A DNA stretch of 64,000 nt from Rhodococcus gordoniae (GTDB lineage Bacteria > Actinomycetota > Actinomycetes > Mycobacteriales > Mycobacteriaceae): contig NZ_LPZN01000050.1 of the NCBI RefSeq assembly GCF_001646655.1, forward strand, positions 1 to 64,000, written 5' to 3'. Positions 44,436-53,022 of the stretch are shown here, in pieces. The notes under the pieces were generated by a model. The model did no database searches. It was not told the DNA's origin and saw nothing but the letters and a program-made list of their open reading frames with translations. Positions within the stretch are counted from its first letter, which is position 1. Each line of letters starts with the position of its first letter. A program made the translations under genes and the position numbers.

Positions 44436-45374
44436 ATGGAATACAGGACAGTCGGTGCGAGCGGCCTGCGGGTTTCACGGCTCGGCCTGGGCACCTTGAC
44501 GTGGGGTCGCGGAACGGACGGCGACGAGGCCGCGGCGCAGCTGTCGGCCTTCGTCGATGTGGGAGGCACGCTCGTCGACACCTCCCCCGCCTACGGAGAC
44601 GGGGTCGCGCAGCGGATCCTCGCCGAACTGCTCGACGACGTGGTGCCCCGCGACCAGCTGGTGCTCTCGGGCAGCTCCGGCATCGACACCACCACCCTCG
44701 GCTCCGGCCGGGTGGACTGCTCCCGTTCGGGGCTGCTCAACCAGCTCGACGCGACGCTGCGCGAACTCGGCACCGACCACCTCGACGTGTGGCAGGTCGC
44801 GACGTGGGATCCGCACACCCCCGTCGACGAGGTGATGGACGCCCTCGAGTTCGCGGTGACCAGCGGGCGCGTGCGCTACGTCGGGGTGCGCGGTTATCTC
44901 GGCTGGCAGCTCGCGACCGCGGCGGCCGCGGCGCGGCGCCCGGCTCCGCTGATCAGCACGCAGGTCGAGTACTCCCTGCTCGCCCGCGGTGTCGAGGAGG
45001 AACTGATCCCGGCGGCCGCACATCACGGAGTGGGTGTCTTCGCAGCGGTCCCGCTCGCCGGCGGTGTGCTCACCGGTAAGTACCGGTCGGGTGTGCCGGC
45101 GGATTCGCGGGGCGCCGACGATGTGCACACCGAGGAAGTGCGCCGTTATCTCACCGAATCCGCGGTGCGGGTGGTCGACGCGGTGGCCACGGCCGCCGAC
45201 GGCCTCGGCACGTCGCCACTGGCGGTGGCCCTGGCCTGGGTGCGCGATCGACCGCATGTGGCGTCGACGCTCGTGGGCGCACGGGATCTCGCGCAACTGA
45301 CCGGAGTGCTGGTCGCGGAGGAGTTGGCCTTGCCGCCGGCGATCGCCGCGGCGCTCGACGACGTGAGCGCGTGA
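44436..45374 (+). CDS. aldo/keto reductase-fold protein with degenerate catalytic tetrad
   Basis: 312 residues from the ATG at 44436 ([20 protein letters not shown]), divergent from uppP. The AKR barrel is clear: Asp48 and Tyr53 of the catalytic tetrad lie in [11 protein letters not shown]. However the Lys place (usually IATK) is Ser80 in LVLSGSSG, and the His place (usually YQVHWPD) is Ala122 in VWQVATWD. The NADP-binding C terminus ([17 protein letters not shown]) is kept. It may bind a cofactor or ligand without redox activity, or use another mechanism. It sits between uppP and the lppL-like gene. Confidence 0.85.
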   Translation: MEYRTVGASGLRVSRLGLGTLTWGRGTDGDEAAAQLSAFVDVGGTLVDTSPAYGDGVAQRILAELLDDVVPRDQLVLSGSSGIDTTTLGSGRVDCSRSGLLNQLDATLRELGTDHLDVWQVATWDPHTPVDEVMDALEFAVTSGRVRYVGVRGYLGWQLATAAAAARRPAPLISTQVEYSLLARGVEEELIPAAAHHGVGVFAAVPLAGGVLTGKYRSGVPADSRGADDVHTEEVRRYLTESAVRVVDAVATAADGLGTSPLAVALAWVRDRPHVASTLVGARDLAQLTGVLVAEELALPPAIAAALDDVSA

Positions 45375-45636
45375 TCCCGGCAACACCGATCACACCTCGC
45401 TCCTTTCCCGAAGGTGGGCACGACGAACATGCCGTGGTGGTCGTGCTGCCCCCGCCGTCCGAGCCGCGACCTGCCTGCCTCGGCGCAGAGCTGAGCAGCA
45501 GGTCACATCCGGCCCGGCGGGCGGCGTCCTGATTTCTTTCCCGCGACCGGCATCAGGAACACTGAGGGTCGGCGCGCCGGTCGCCGGGAGGCGTCCGGCA
45601 GGTGCGGATCGAATCCGAGGACGAGGAGCAGCAACG

Positions 45637-46644
45637 ATGGGCAGAGCGGGCATCCGGGCGGTCACGATGGTGGGTGCGATCGCGCTGGTCGCGCTGGCGG
45701 GTTGCTCGTCGGAGAGCACCCCGGACGTACTGCAGACCATCGAACCCGCCACGCCGGCGGCCGCGCCCGAGGTCGGCCCATCCCCCGCCGGCGATGTCCG
45801 CCCCCTCGACCTGCAGGTCGACGCCCTGATCGTCGAACCGTCCACCGGTACCTTCGCCGCGCTCGTCGACGACGGAGCACGGGTGGCGCTGTTCGACGAC
45901 GCCGAGTCCGAACCGCGTCTGGTGGACCTGCCGTCGTCCGCGGCGACCGTCGTGGCCGGACCCGACGGCAGTGTGCTCGCTCCCGCATCCGGTGCCGTGC
46001 TGCGTATCGACGCTGCCGCGGGCACGCTCACCGAGGTTCCGGTCGACGGCACCGCATCGTCGGCGGCCGTGCTGTCCGACGGTCGCTGGGCCGTCGGGAC
46101 CGACGACGGCCGCGTGCTGGTCGTCGACCCCGGCTCCGGTGAGGTAAGCACCACGGTCGGTGGCCTCGCCTCCGTCGACGCCCTCGCCGTCACCGGGGAC
46201 GCCGTCGCGGCGCTCGACCGCCGGCAGACCTCGCTCACCGAACTCGACCTGGCCGACGCCCATCTCGGTCCCGCGCTGCGCGCCGGTGAAGGAGCGACGC
46301 AGCTGACCACCGACCCGTTCGGGCGCGTGATGGTCACCGACACCACCGGGGACGAGCTGCTCGTCTACACCCTCGACGCGATCGTCCTGCGGCAGCGCTA
46401 TCCCGTCGGTCCCGCCCCGTACGCTGTGACCTACGACGAAACACGGGATCTGGTCTGGGTGACTCTGACCGGCAGCAACGAGGTCGTGGGCTACGATCTT
46501 TCGACCGGGATCCCGCGAGAACGCCACCGCTTCGCAACGGTGCGGCAACCGAACTCGATCGCCGTCGATCCGGTCGACGCGGCTCTGGTGATCGCATCGG
46601 CGACCGGTGACGGTCTGCAACGGATCCCGATCGAAGGACAGTGA
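45637..46644 (+). CDS. LppL-like lipoprotein with beta-propeller repeats
   Basis: 335 residues, ATG after GAGGAG. Signal peptide with lipobox LVALAGC (Cys about residue 23), so the protein is a membrane-anchored lipoprotein. The mature part is built of repeating strands like a PQQ/NHL beta-propeller ([56 protein letters not shown]). It corresponds by position to LppL (Rv2138). Function unknown; ligand binding at the cell surface is likely. The stop overlaps the start of the DUF5703 gene and pyrD follows. Confidence 0.88.
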   Translation: MGRAGIRAVTMVGAIALVALAGCSSESTPDVLQTIEPATPAAAPEVGPSPAGDVRPLDLQVDALIVEPSTGTFAALVDDGARVALFDDAESEPRLVDLPSSAATVVAGPDGSVLAPASGAVLRIDAAAGTLTEVPVDGTASSAAVLSDGRWAVGTDDGRVLVVDPGSGEVSTTVGGLASVDALAVTGDAVAALDRRQTSLTELDLADAHLGPALRAGEGATQLTTDPFGRVMVTDTTGDELLVYTLDAIVLRQRYPVGPAPYAVTYDETRDLVWVTLTGSNEVVGYDLSTGIPRERHRFATVRQPNSIAVDPVDAALVIASATGDGLQRIPIEGQ

Positions 46645-46898
46645 TGGCGAACGAGCGACTCGGCCGGTTCACCCGGTTACCTGTCGGCTGGGACACCAGC
46701 AACGACGAATACGAGTACGTGCCGCTGAAACTTCCCCGGGACGTCTCCCGGGTGAGTGCGTCGATGCGGCTGGCGATCTCCGCGGAATTCCACGGCTGGG
46801 AACTCACCCGGGTGCGCCTGTACCCGGACGGAAGCCGCCGCGTGCTGCTCCGGCGCCGCAAGACGCTCCATCACGTCCCCGAACCCACCGTCCGCTGA
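46644..46898 (+). CDS. DUF5703 family protein
   Basis: 84 residues; the ATG shares its A with the lipoprotein stop (TGATG). Sequence [57 protein letters not shown] is typical of this small actinobacterial family found next to pyrD. Function unknown. Translational coupling with the lppL-like gene is likely. Confidence 0.85.
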   Translation: MANERLGRFTRLPVGWDTSNDEYEYVPLKLPRDVSRVSASMRLAISAEFHGWELTRVRLYPDGSRRVLLRRRKTLHHVPEPTVR

Positions 46899-46939
46899 TC
46901 ATCACCCCGGGCCTCGCCCGGGCCTGCAGGGAGTTGTCC

Positions 46940-48010
46940 GTGTACCGCTTGCTTCTTCGGCTCATGTTCCTGTTGTCGCCGGAACGAGCCCACCATCTCG
47001 CCTTCCTGGCGATGCGCTGGGCGACCAGGTTCGAGCCGGTGCGGACCGTGGTGTCGAAGATCCTCGTCGTCGACGACCCGGTGCTGCGCAATTCGGTGTT
47101 CGGCGTCGAGTTCCCCAACCCGGTGGGCCTGGCCGCGGGCTTCGACAAGGACGCCACCGGTGTGGACGTCTGGGGTCCGCTCGGCTTCGGGTTCGCCGAG
47201 GTCGGCACCGTGACCGCGCAGGCGCAGCCGGGTAATCCGCAGCCGCGCCTGTTCCGCCTGCCCGAGGATCGGGCGATCGTGAACCGGATGGGGTTCAACA
47301 ACCACGGGGCCGGTGAGGCCGCCAACCGGCTGCGGCAGCGCCGCCGCACCGTGCCGATCGGCGCGAACATCGGCAAGACCAAAGTGGTGCCCGCCGAGCA
47401 GGCGGCGCAGGACTACACCGACAGCGCACGGCTCCTCGGTCCTCTCGCGGACTTCGTGGTCGTCAACGTCTCGTCGCCGAACACCCCGGGTCTGCGCGAT
47501 CTGCAGGCCGTCGAGTCGCTGCGCCCGATCCTCGCCGCGGTCCTCGACACCGTGACGGTGCCGGTGCTCGTCAAGATCGCCCCGGATCTGTCGGACGAGG
47601 ATGTCGATGCGGTGGCCGACCTGGCGCTCGAACTCGGCCTGGCCGGCATCGTCGCCACCAACACCACCATCCGCCGCGACGGATTGAACACCCCACAGAG
47701 CCGGATCGAGGAGATCGGCGCGGGTGGTCTGTCGGGTGCGCCGGTGGCCGAGCGATCGCTCGAGGTGCTGCGCCGGCTGCGCTCACGGGTCGGCGACCGG
47801 TTCACGCTGATCTCGGTCGGCGGCATCGAGACGCCCGAGCAGGCCTTCGAGCGCATCCTGGCAGGTGCGTCCCTGGTCCAGGGCTACACCGGGTTCATCT
47901 ACGGCGGCCCGTTCTGGGCGCGCCGCATCAACAAGGGCATCGCCCGCAAACTGCGCGCGCACGGTTACCGGTCCATCGCCGACGCGGTGGGCGCCGCAGC
48001 ACGAGTCTGA
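46940..48010 (+). CDS. pyrD: dihydroorotate dehydrogenase (quinone), class 2
   Basis: 356 residues from the GTG at 46940, with GGGAG upstream. It oxidises dihydroorotate to orotate in pyrimidine synthesis with FMN and membrane quinone. The N-terminal amphipathic extension ([21 protein letters not shown]) is the class 2 membrane-binding helix pair. The core has [33 protein letters not shown], the catalytic serine in [16 protein letters not shown], and the FMN phosphate site [28 protein letters not shown]. Synteny with Rv2139. Confidence 0.95.
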   Translation: MYRLLLRLMFLLSPERAHHLAFLAMRWATRFEPVRTVVSKILVVDDPVLRNSVFGVEFPNPVGLAAGFDKDATGVDVWGPLGFGFAEVGTVTAQAQPGNPQPRLFRLPEDRAIVNRMGFNNHGAGEAANRLRQRRRTVPIGANIGKTKVVPAEQAAQDYTDSARLLGPLADFVVVNVSSPNTPGLRDLQAVESLRPILAAVLDTVTVPVLVKIAPDLSDEDVDAVADLALELGLAGIVATNTTIRRDGLNTPQSRIEEIGAGGLSGAPVAERSLEVLRRLRSRVGDRFTLISVGGIETPEQAFERILAGASLVQGYTGFIYGGPFWARRINKGIARKLRAHGYRSIADAVGAAARV

Positions 48011-48014
48011 TCGT

Positions 48015-48068
48015 CACACGGATCGGGGGCCCGGGACGCCAGTGGTCCCGAGCCCTCGATCCGTTGTG
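48015..48068. terminator. long hairpin between pyrD and the convergent PEBP gene
   Basis: CACACGGATCG...GGGAC with a loop of about 7 nt and GTCCC...CGATCCGTTGTG on the other arm, with small mismatches. It fills almost the whole gap between the two stop codons, so it can stop transcription from both sides. Confidence 0.7.
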
Positions 48069-48611
48069 TCAGCGCACCTCGTAGGTGCCGGTCAACAGAC
48101 CGCGGGCGATGGCGTGCCCGAAGACGTTGAAGCCGAGGAAGGCCGGGCTCGAGTCGGGCGTGACGCCGTCGAGCACCTCGACGTCGAGTGCGTGCACCGC
48201 GACGATGTAGCGGTGGTGGCCGTGACCGGCCGGCGGAGCGGCGCCGATGAAGCCGTGGGCTCCGCCGTCGTGGCGCAGCGTCACGGCCTGCTCCGGAAGA
48301 GCGTCCGAGTCGGCGCTACCGGCACCCGTCGGCAACTCCGTGACGGAAGCAGGGATGTTCGCGACGGCCCAGTGCCAGAAACCGGAGCCCGTCGGGGCAT
48401 CCGGGTCGAACACCGTGACGACGAAGCTCTTCGTCTCGGCGGGGAAACCCGACCAGGACAGCTGTGGGGAGACGTCGCCGCCCCCGGGGATTCCGAACGC
48501 ACCGCTGGCCTGCGGGAGTTTCCATTCCTCGCCCTCGGCGAAGTCTGCACTGGTCACCTCGAAGGTGGGCAACTCGGGCAGGAACGTGTACGGATCGTAA
48601 TCGAAAGCCAT
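48069..48611 (-). CDS. YbhB/YbcL-type phosphatidylethanolamine-binding (PEBP) family protein
   Basis: 180 residues. PEBP fold: [45 protein letters not shown] (the DPDAP and GFWHW ligand-site motifs), then [19 protein letters not shown]-like [23 protein letters not shown]. It corresponds to Rv2140c. These proteins bind anionic or small hydrophobic ligands; the precise role is unsettled. It is separated from the M20 peptidase gene by 30 bp on the same strand, so they are probably cotranscribed. Confidence 0.92.
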   Translation of the reverse strand: MAFDYDPYTFLPELPTFEVTSADFAEGEEWKLPQASGAFGIPGGGDVSPQLSWSGFPAETKSFVVTVFDPDAPTGSGFWHWAVANIPASVTELPTGAGSADSDALPEQAVTLRHDGGAHGFIGAAPPAGHGHHRYIVAVHALDVEVLDGVTPDSSPAFLGFNVFGHAIARGLLTGTYEVR

Positions 48612-48641
48612 TCCGGTCCTTTCGTGACGGTGTCGAGTGTT

Positions 48642-49994
48642 CTAGGCGTGCAGGAGGAAGTGTTCCATGACACGGGTGCCGAAGCGCAGCGCGTCGACGG
48701 GGACACGCTCGTCGACGCCGTGGAACAGGGCCGCGAAGTCCAGGTCGGGCGGCAACTGCAGCGGCGCGAACCCGAAGCAACGGATCCCGAGCCTGGCGAA
48801 CGCTTTGGCGTCGGTGCCGGCCGAGAGCATGTACGGCACGGTCCGGCCGATCGGATCGTGCGCGAGGATCGCGGCGTTCATCGCGTCCACGAGCTCGCCG
48901 TCGAAGGTGGTCTCGTACGGCTCGAGTCCGGTGATCCACTCGCGGGTGACGTTCGGGCCGATCAGCTCGTCGACGGTGCGTTCGAACTCGGCGAGCCGGC
49001 CGGGCAGGATGCGGCAGTCGACGACGGCGTGCGCGGTGCGCGGGATGACGTTGGCCTTGTAGCCGGCGTCGAGCATGGTGGGGTTCGCGGTGTCGCGCAG
49101 GGTCGCGCCCACGATGCGGGCGATCGAGCCGAGCTTGGCGAGTGCCCCCTCGAGATCGGGTGAGGCCGGATCGAAGTCCAGCCCGGTCTCCTCACTCACG
49201 ACGGAGAGGAACTCGGCTACGGAATCGTTCACCACGAGCGGGAAGGTGTGGGAACCGAGCCGGGCCACGGCGCGGGAGAGCACGGTGACGGCATTGTCCT
49301 CGTGCAGGAACGAGCCGTGCCCGGCGACACCGGTCGCGGTCAGGCGCATCCAGCGCATGCCCTTCTCCGCGGTCTCGACCATGTACAGGCGCCGTTCGGT
49401 GCCGTCGGGACGTGGCACGGTCAGGGAGAACCCACCGACTTCCCCCACAGCCTCGGTGACGCCCTCGAACAGGTCGGGCCGGTGCTCCACCAGCCATTGC
49501 GAACCGAACTTGCCCCCGGCCTCCTCGTCGGCGACGAACGCGAACACCAGATCACGCGGGGGCACGATGTTCTCGACCTTGAAGTAGCGGGCGACGGCGA
49601 TCATCATGCCGACCATGTCCTTCATGTCGACCGCTCCGCGTCCCCACACGTAGCCGTTCTCGACGGCACCGGAGAACGGGTGCACGCTCCAGTCCGCGGC
49701 CTCGGCAGGCACCACATCGAGATGGCCGTGGAGCATCAGCGCACCGCGACTCGGGTCTTCGCCCGCCAGCCGGGCGAAGACGTTGCCGCGGCCCGGCGCG
49801 CCGGATTCGACGTAGGTCGTCTCGTAGCCGACCTCCTCGAGCACGGAGGCCACCCATTCGGCGCACTCGCGTTCGCCCCGGGTCGTGGTGGGTTCGCCGG
49901 TGTTCGAGGTGTCGAACCGGATGAGGCGGGAGACGAGGTCGACGACCTCCTCCTCTGCTCGGGACGGCTGGTGGGCACTCGTGTCAATGGCCAT
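48642..49994 (-). CDS. M20-family metallopeptidase (dipeptidase / acylase type)
   Basis: 450 residues. Metal ligands of the M20 family are visible: ALMLHGHLDVVPAE (His, Asp), GRGAVDMKDMVG, ADEEAGGKFGSQWL (catalytic Glu-Glu) and the C-terminal FHGVDERVPVD (His). A dimerisation domain lies between (AGHGSFLHEDNAVTVLS). It likely cleaves dipeptides or N-acyl amino acids in the cytoplasm. It corresponds to Rv2141c and follows the tRNA-Leu gene on the opposite strand. Confidence 0.92.
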   Translation of the reverse strand: MAIDTSAHQPSRAEEEVVDLVSRLIRFDTSNTGEPTTTRGERECAEWVASVLEEVGYETTYVESGAPGRGNVFARLAGEDPSRGALMLHGHLDVVPAEAADWSVHPFSGAVENGYVWGRGAVDMKDMVGMMIAVARYFKVENIVPPRDLVFAFVADEEAGGKFGSQWLVEHRPDLFEGVTEAVGEVGGFSLTVPRPDGTERRLYMVETAEKGMRWMRLTATGVAGHGSFLHEDNAVTVLSRAVARLGSHTFPLVVNDSVAEFLSVVSEETGLDFDPASPDLEGALAKLGSIARIVGATLRDTANPTMLDAGYKANVIPRTAHAVVDCRILPGRLAEFERTVDELIGPNVTREWITGLEPYETTFDGELVDAMNAAILAHDPIGRTVPYMLSAGTDAKAFARLGIRCFGFAPLQLPPDLDFAALFHGVDERVPVDALRFGTRVMEHFLLHA

Positions 49995-50127
49995 GGCCGT
50001 ATGTCTACCACCGCCCGCCCACCCTCACGACAGTTCGGATCAGTGCAGGTGGAGGCGGCGATTTGGGACCGTCGGCGCGGTGGGTTACTCTTTCACAGCG
50101 CCCACGACGAGCGGGCGCGAGTATCAG

Positions 50128-50213
50128 GTCCGAGTGGCGGAATGGCAGACGCGCTAGCTTGAGGTGCTAGTGTCCTATTAACGGACGTGGGGGTTCAAGT
50201 CCCCCCTCGGACA
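50128..50213 (+). tRNA. tRNA-Leu, anticodon GAG
   Basis: 86 nt with a class II long variable arm. Acceptor stem GTCCGAG / CTCGGAC with discriminator A, D-arm TGGCGGAATGGCAGACGC, anticodon stem CTAGC / GCTAG with loop TTGAGGT (anticodon GAG, reads CUC and CUU), T-arm GGGGGTTCAAGTCCCCC. CCA is not encoded. A perfect 18-bp hairpin follows 9 bp downstream. Confidence 0.95.
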
Positions 50214-50222
50214 CTCCGAAAC

Positions 50223-50260
50223 CCGAAGGCCCCGAACCGAAATCGGTTCGGGGCCTTCGG
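50223..50260. terminator. 18-bp perfect-stem hairpin after tRNA-Leu
   Basis: CCGAAGGCCCCGAACCGA / TCGGTTCGGGGCCTTCGG with a 2-nt loop. It lies between the tRNA and the convergent small membrane-protein gene and serves as a terminator for both. Confidence 0.88.
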
Positions 50261-50278
50261 CTCGTCCGGGCAGACCGC

Positions 50279-50512
50279 TCAGTCCCGGCGGCCTTTGCGG
50301 AAGTAGCGGATCGGCCCGAAGAAGTTCACCGCGATCGTCAGCGCCCAACGCAGCTTGCTGCCGTTGACCTTCTCGGCCGGCCGAGTCGCCAGATCGGCCC
50401 AGGCCGCCACGGCGAGCGACAACTGCACCGCCGCGAGCAGGAGCACGAGCACCTGCTGGAAGCGGCCGAGTTCCGCGAACTTCTTCTTGGACAGGAGCGA
50501 GTTCGGACTCAT
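50279..50512 (-). CDS. small PLDc_N-type membrane protein
   Basis: 77 residues from the ATG at 50512, with GGAGG just upstream. Two hydrophobic segments: FQQVLVLLLAAVQLSLAVAAW and LRWALTIAVNFFGPIRYF, joined by DLATRPAEKVNGSK. This is the PLDc_N (phospholipase D/cardiolipin synthase N-terminal) pattern common as a stand-alone small protein in actinobacteria. Function unknown. About 90 bp separate it from the divergent zinc-ribbon SDR. Confidence 0.78.
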   Translation of the reverse strand: MSPNSLLSKKKFAELGRFQQVLVLLLAAVQLSLAVAAWADLATRPAEKVNGSKLRWALTIAVNFFGPIRYFRKGRRD

Positions 50513-50599
50513 CTTTCCTCCGGTACCTCCGTAGGGAATGCGGACACGATCATCCTGCCCGATACGATCGGGCCCACAGCAGCACACGGAAAAAGGCAG

Positions 50600-52069
50600 A
50601 TGAACCTCCACAGCGACACCACGGCCGAACCAGAGACAGACGGCTTCGCCCGCATCGACCCCGACGACCTGGCCACCTGCCTGCGGGTGCTCGATCAAGC
50701 GGCCGCTCTCGCCGCCGAGCATCCCGATGCGATCACCGTGCAGCGGGCCGTGGGACACATGTTCAAGAAGTTCAAGCGGCGGCGCCGCAACGAGGTCCGT
50801 AAACAGCGCGCCGACGCCGACCGTCAGGTGCTGTCCGCGACCGCCACGGCCTCTCCCACCCGCATCGACGACGAGACCGCCGGCCTGCCGCTGGCCTCGG
50901 CGAGCCGCGGCACGAGCGCGGGCACGCTGCTGCGACCGCGGCCCTGCTACGTCTGCAAGGACAAGTACACCCGGGTGGACTCCTTCTACCACCAACTGTG
51001 CCCGACCTGCGCGGAGGAGAACCACGCGAAGCGGGACGCCCGCACCGATCTGCGGGGCCGGCGCGCCCTGCTCACCGGCGGACGGGCCAAGATCGGCATG
51101 TACATCGCGCTGCGGTTGCTCCGCGACGGCGCACACACCACCGTCACCACGCGGTTCCCCAACGACGCCATCCGCCGCTTCAGCGCGATGGAGGACAGCG
51201 GCGACTGGCTGCACCGGCTACGCATCGTCGGCATCGACCTGCGTGATCCCGCCCAGGTGGTCGCCCTCGCCGACGACCTCGCCGCGCAGGGCCCGCTGGA
51301 CATCCTCATCAACAACGCGGCGCAGACGGTGCGCCGCTCCCCCGGCGCCTATTCGGCGCTGGCCCAGGCGGAGGCCGATCCGTTGCCCGCCGGCCCACGC
51401 CCCGAGGTCCTGACCTTCGGCAAGCCGTCGGATGCCCACCCGGCCGCACTGGCCGGATCGCTGCCCGTCGACCTGTCGGCGCACTCGCTGACCTCGCTGG
51501 CGTTGGTGGCCGGTTCGGCGACACCCGAGCGGGTCGCGGCCGGAGTCGCCGTCGACGCCGGCGGGTTGCTGCCGGATCTCGTGCACACCAACAGCTGGGT
51601 GCAGACCGTCGGCGAGGTCGAGCCGCTCGAACTGCTCGAGGTCCAGCTGTGCAACTCGGTGGCGCCGTTCATCCTGGTCAACCGTTTGCGTCCTGCGCTT
51701 GCCGCGTCGTCGGCCCGCCGTAAGTACATCGTGAACGTCTCCGCGATGGAAGGGCAGTTCGGCGGTCGCCGTTACAAGGGCGCCGGGCATCCGCACACCA
51801 ACATGGCCAAGGCGGCGCTGAACATGCTCACCCGTACCAGCGCCGAGGAGATGCTCACCGACGGCATCCTCATGACCGCCGTCGACACCGGGTGGATCAC
51901 CGACGAGCGGCCGCACCACACCAAGATGCGCCTCGCCGAGGAGGGCTTCCACGCCCCGCTCGACCTCGTGGACGGCGCGGCGCGCGTGTACGACCCGATC
52001 GTGCAGGGCGAGGCCGGTACGGATCTGTACGGATGTTTCCTCAAGGACTTCCGCCCGGCGCCCTGGTGA
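50600..52069 (+). CDS. SDR-fold protein with N-terminal zinc ribbon, catalytic Tyr missing
   Basis: 489 residues, nearly twice an ordinary SDR. Residues 15-75 are helical and strongly basic (FKKFKRRRRNEVRKQR). Cys116/Cys119 (CYVC) and Cys134/Cys137 (CPTC) form a zinc ribbon. From about residue 155 an SDR Rossmann fold follows: RALLTGGRAKIGMYIALRLL, LDILINNAAQTVRR, and a catalytic-like serine in VNVSAMEGQFGG. At the YxxxK place the sequence is TNMAK (in HPHTNMAKAALNM): Lys kept, Tyr replaced by Thr. A long insert lies between NNAAQ and the serine. Role unknown; a regulatory or nucleic-acid-linked function is possible. Confidence 0.82.
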   Translation: MNLHSDTTAEPETDGFARIDPDDLATCLRVLDQAAALAAEHPDAITVQRAVGHMFKKFKRRRRNEVRKQRADADRQVLSATATASPTRIDDETAGLPLASASRGTSAGTLLRPRPCYVCKDKYTRVDSFYHQLCPTCAEENHAKRDARTDLRGRRALLTGGRAKIGMYIALRLLRDGAHTTVTTRFPNDAIRRFSAMEDSGDWLHRLRIVGIDLRDPAQVVALADDLAAQGPLDILINNAAQTVRRSPGAYSALAQAEADPLPAGPRPEVLTFGKPSDAHPAALAGSLPVDLSAHSLTSLALVAGSATPERVAAGVAVDAGGLLPDLVHTNSWVQTVGEVEPLELLEVQLCNSVAPFILVNRLRPALAASSARRKYIVNVSAMEGQFGGRRYKGAGHPHTNMAKAALNMLTRTSAEEMLTDGILMTAVDTGWITDERPHHTKMRLAEEGFHAPLDLVDGAARVYDPIVQGEAGTDLYGCFLKDFRPAPW

Positions 52070-52193
52070 TCCGGGGAGATCGGCGCGACACGACCGGGGC
52101 GGTGGAGACCGGTTCCACACCGACCCTCGTCGCCCGGATGCCGCGTCGCGGCGATAATGGAGGACGTCGCCCGGTGCCCGCACGAGGAGAGTC

Positions 52194-52562
52194 ATGACTG
52201 TCGCTGTCGTTCACGCCGATACCCCCGAAGGCCGGATCGCTCTCGAGGCCGCGGTGCGGGAGGCCGCCGACCGGCAGCAGTCGCTGGTGGTGCTCCATCC
52301 GCTCGACGAACCCGACGAGGTGGAGGACGTGCGGGCACAGGTGAGCGAGGTGGCGGGAGCCGACGGCTGGGAACTGCTCTCGGCCGTCCACGACGGTGAT
52401 CCCGTCGGCACGACCGTCGAGTTGCTCGCGCGCAGCGGCGCGGAGCGGGTGGTCATCGGCAGCCGCGGGCGCACCGCGACCGGCAAGTTCCTCGTCGAGC
52501 GGGCGGTGCAGCGTCTGATCACCGAGTCGTCGGTGCCGGTGCTCGTCATCAAGGCGGGCTGA
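52194..52562 (+). CDS. universal stress protein (UspA) family
   Basis: 122 residues. USP fold: VAVVHADTPEGRIALEAAVREAADRQQSLVVLHPL, then GTTVELLARSGAERVVIGSRGRTATGKFLVERAVQRLITESSVPVLVIK. The ATP-binding G-2x-G-9x-G(S/T) motif is only partly kept (GSRGRTATGKFLVERAV), so ATP binding is uncertain. The gene is short for the family and stands between the zinc-ribbon SDR and DUF2784, all on the plus strand. Confidence 0.85.
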   Translation: MTVAVVHADTPEGRIALEAAVREAADRQQSLVVLHPLDEPDEVEDVRAQVSEVAGADGWELLSAVHDGDPVGTTVELLARSGAERVVIGSRGRTATGKFLVERAVQRLITESSVPVLVIKAG

Positions 52563-52628
52563 CGCCCATCCGACTCACCGCACTGCGGGCTCTGTCCGTT
52601 CCACGGCCGAGCGTTCTACTCTGGACAC

Positions 52629-53009
52629 ATGGCGTTCCGGGTGGTCGCCGACCTCACGGCCTTCGTGCATCTGCTGTTCGTGCTCTACGTCGTGTTCGGT
52701 GGTTTCCTCGCGTGGCGGTGGCCCCGCACCATCGTCGCGCATGTCGTCGCCGTGGCATGGGGAGCCGCCTCGGTGGCCGTAGGGTTCGACTGTCCGTTGA
52801 CGGCAATGGAGAACTGGGCGCGCCGCAACGCCGGCCGGGAGGGTCTGCCGCCGAGCGGATTCATCGATCACTACCTGACCGGCGTGATCTACCCGGAATC
52901 CGCACTCGGGGCCGTCCGTGCCCTCGCCGCGGCCGCTGTGGTGGTGTCGTGGGTGGTGCTGTGGCACCGGATTCGTGTGACGAAGGTCGCCCCCGTGACT
53001 TACTCCTGA
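52629..53009 (+). CDS. DUF2784 membrane protein
   Basis: 126 residues with about four hydrophobic segments: FRVVADLTAFVHLLFVLYVVFGGFLAWRW, VAHVVAVAWGAASVAVGF, CPLTAMENWARRNAGREGLPPSGFIDHYLTGVIYP (the signature of the family), and ALGAVRALAAAAVVVSWVVLW. Function unknown. Only 13 bp separate it from the downstream reductase-like gene, so they are probably cotranscribed. Confidence 0.88.
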   Translation: MAFRVVADLTAFVHLLFVLYVVFGGFLAWRWPRTIVAHVVAVAWGAASVAVGFDCPLTAMENWARRNAGREGLPPSGFIDHYLTGVIYPESALGAVRALAAAAVVVSWVVLWHRIRVTKVAPVTYS

Positions 53010-53022
53010 GTAGGGTGGGGGC

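Noticed and set aside
42638-45079. Long plus-strand frame opposite the phosphomutase and uppP genes
   Set aside because: Shadow frame; it crosses two well-supported genes on the other strand and the AKR gene in another frame.
50128-50260. tRNA-Leu as integration site of a mobile element
   Set aside because: No repeated 3' tRNA end, integrase or tyrosine-recombinase gene is seen within the window; the tRNA is followed by its own terminator and backbone genes.
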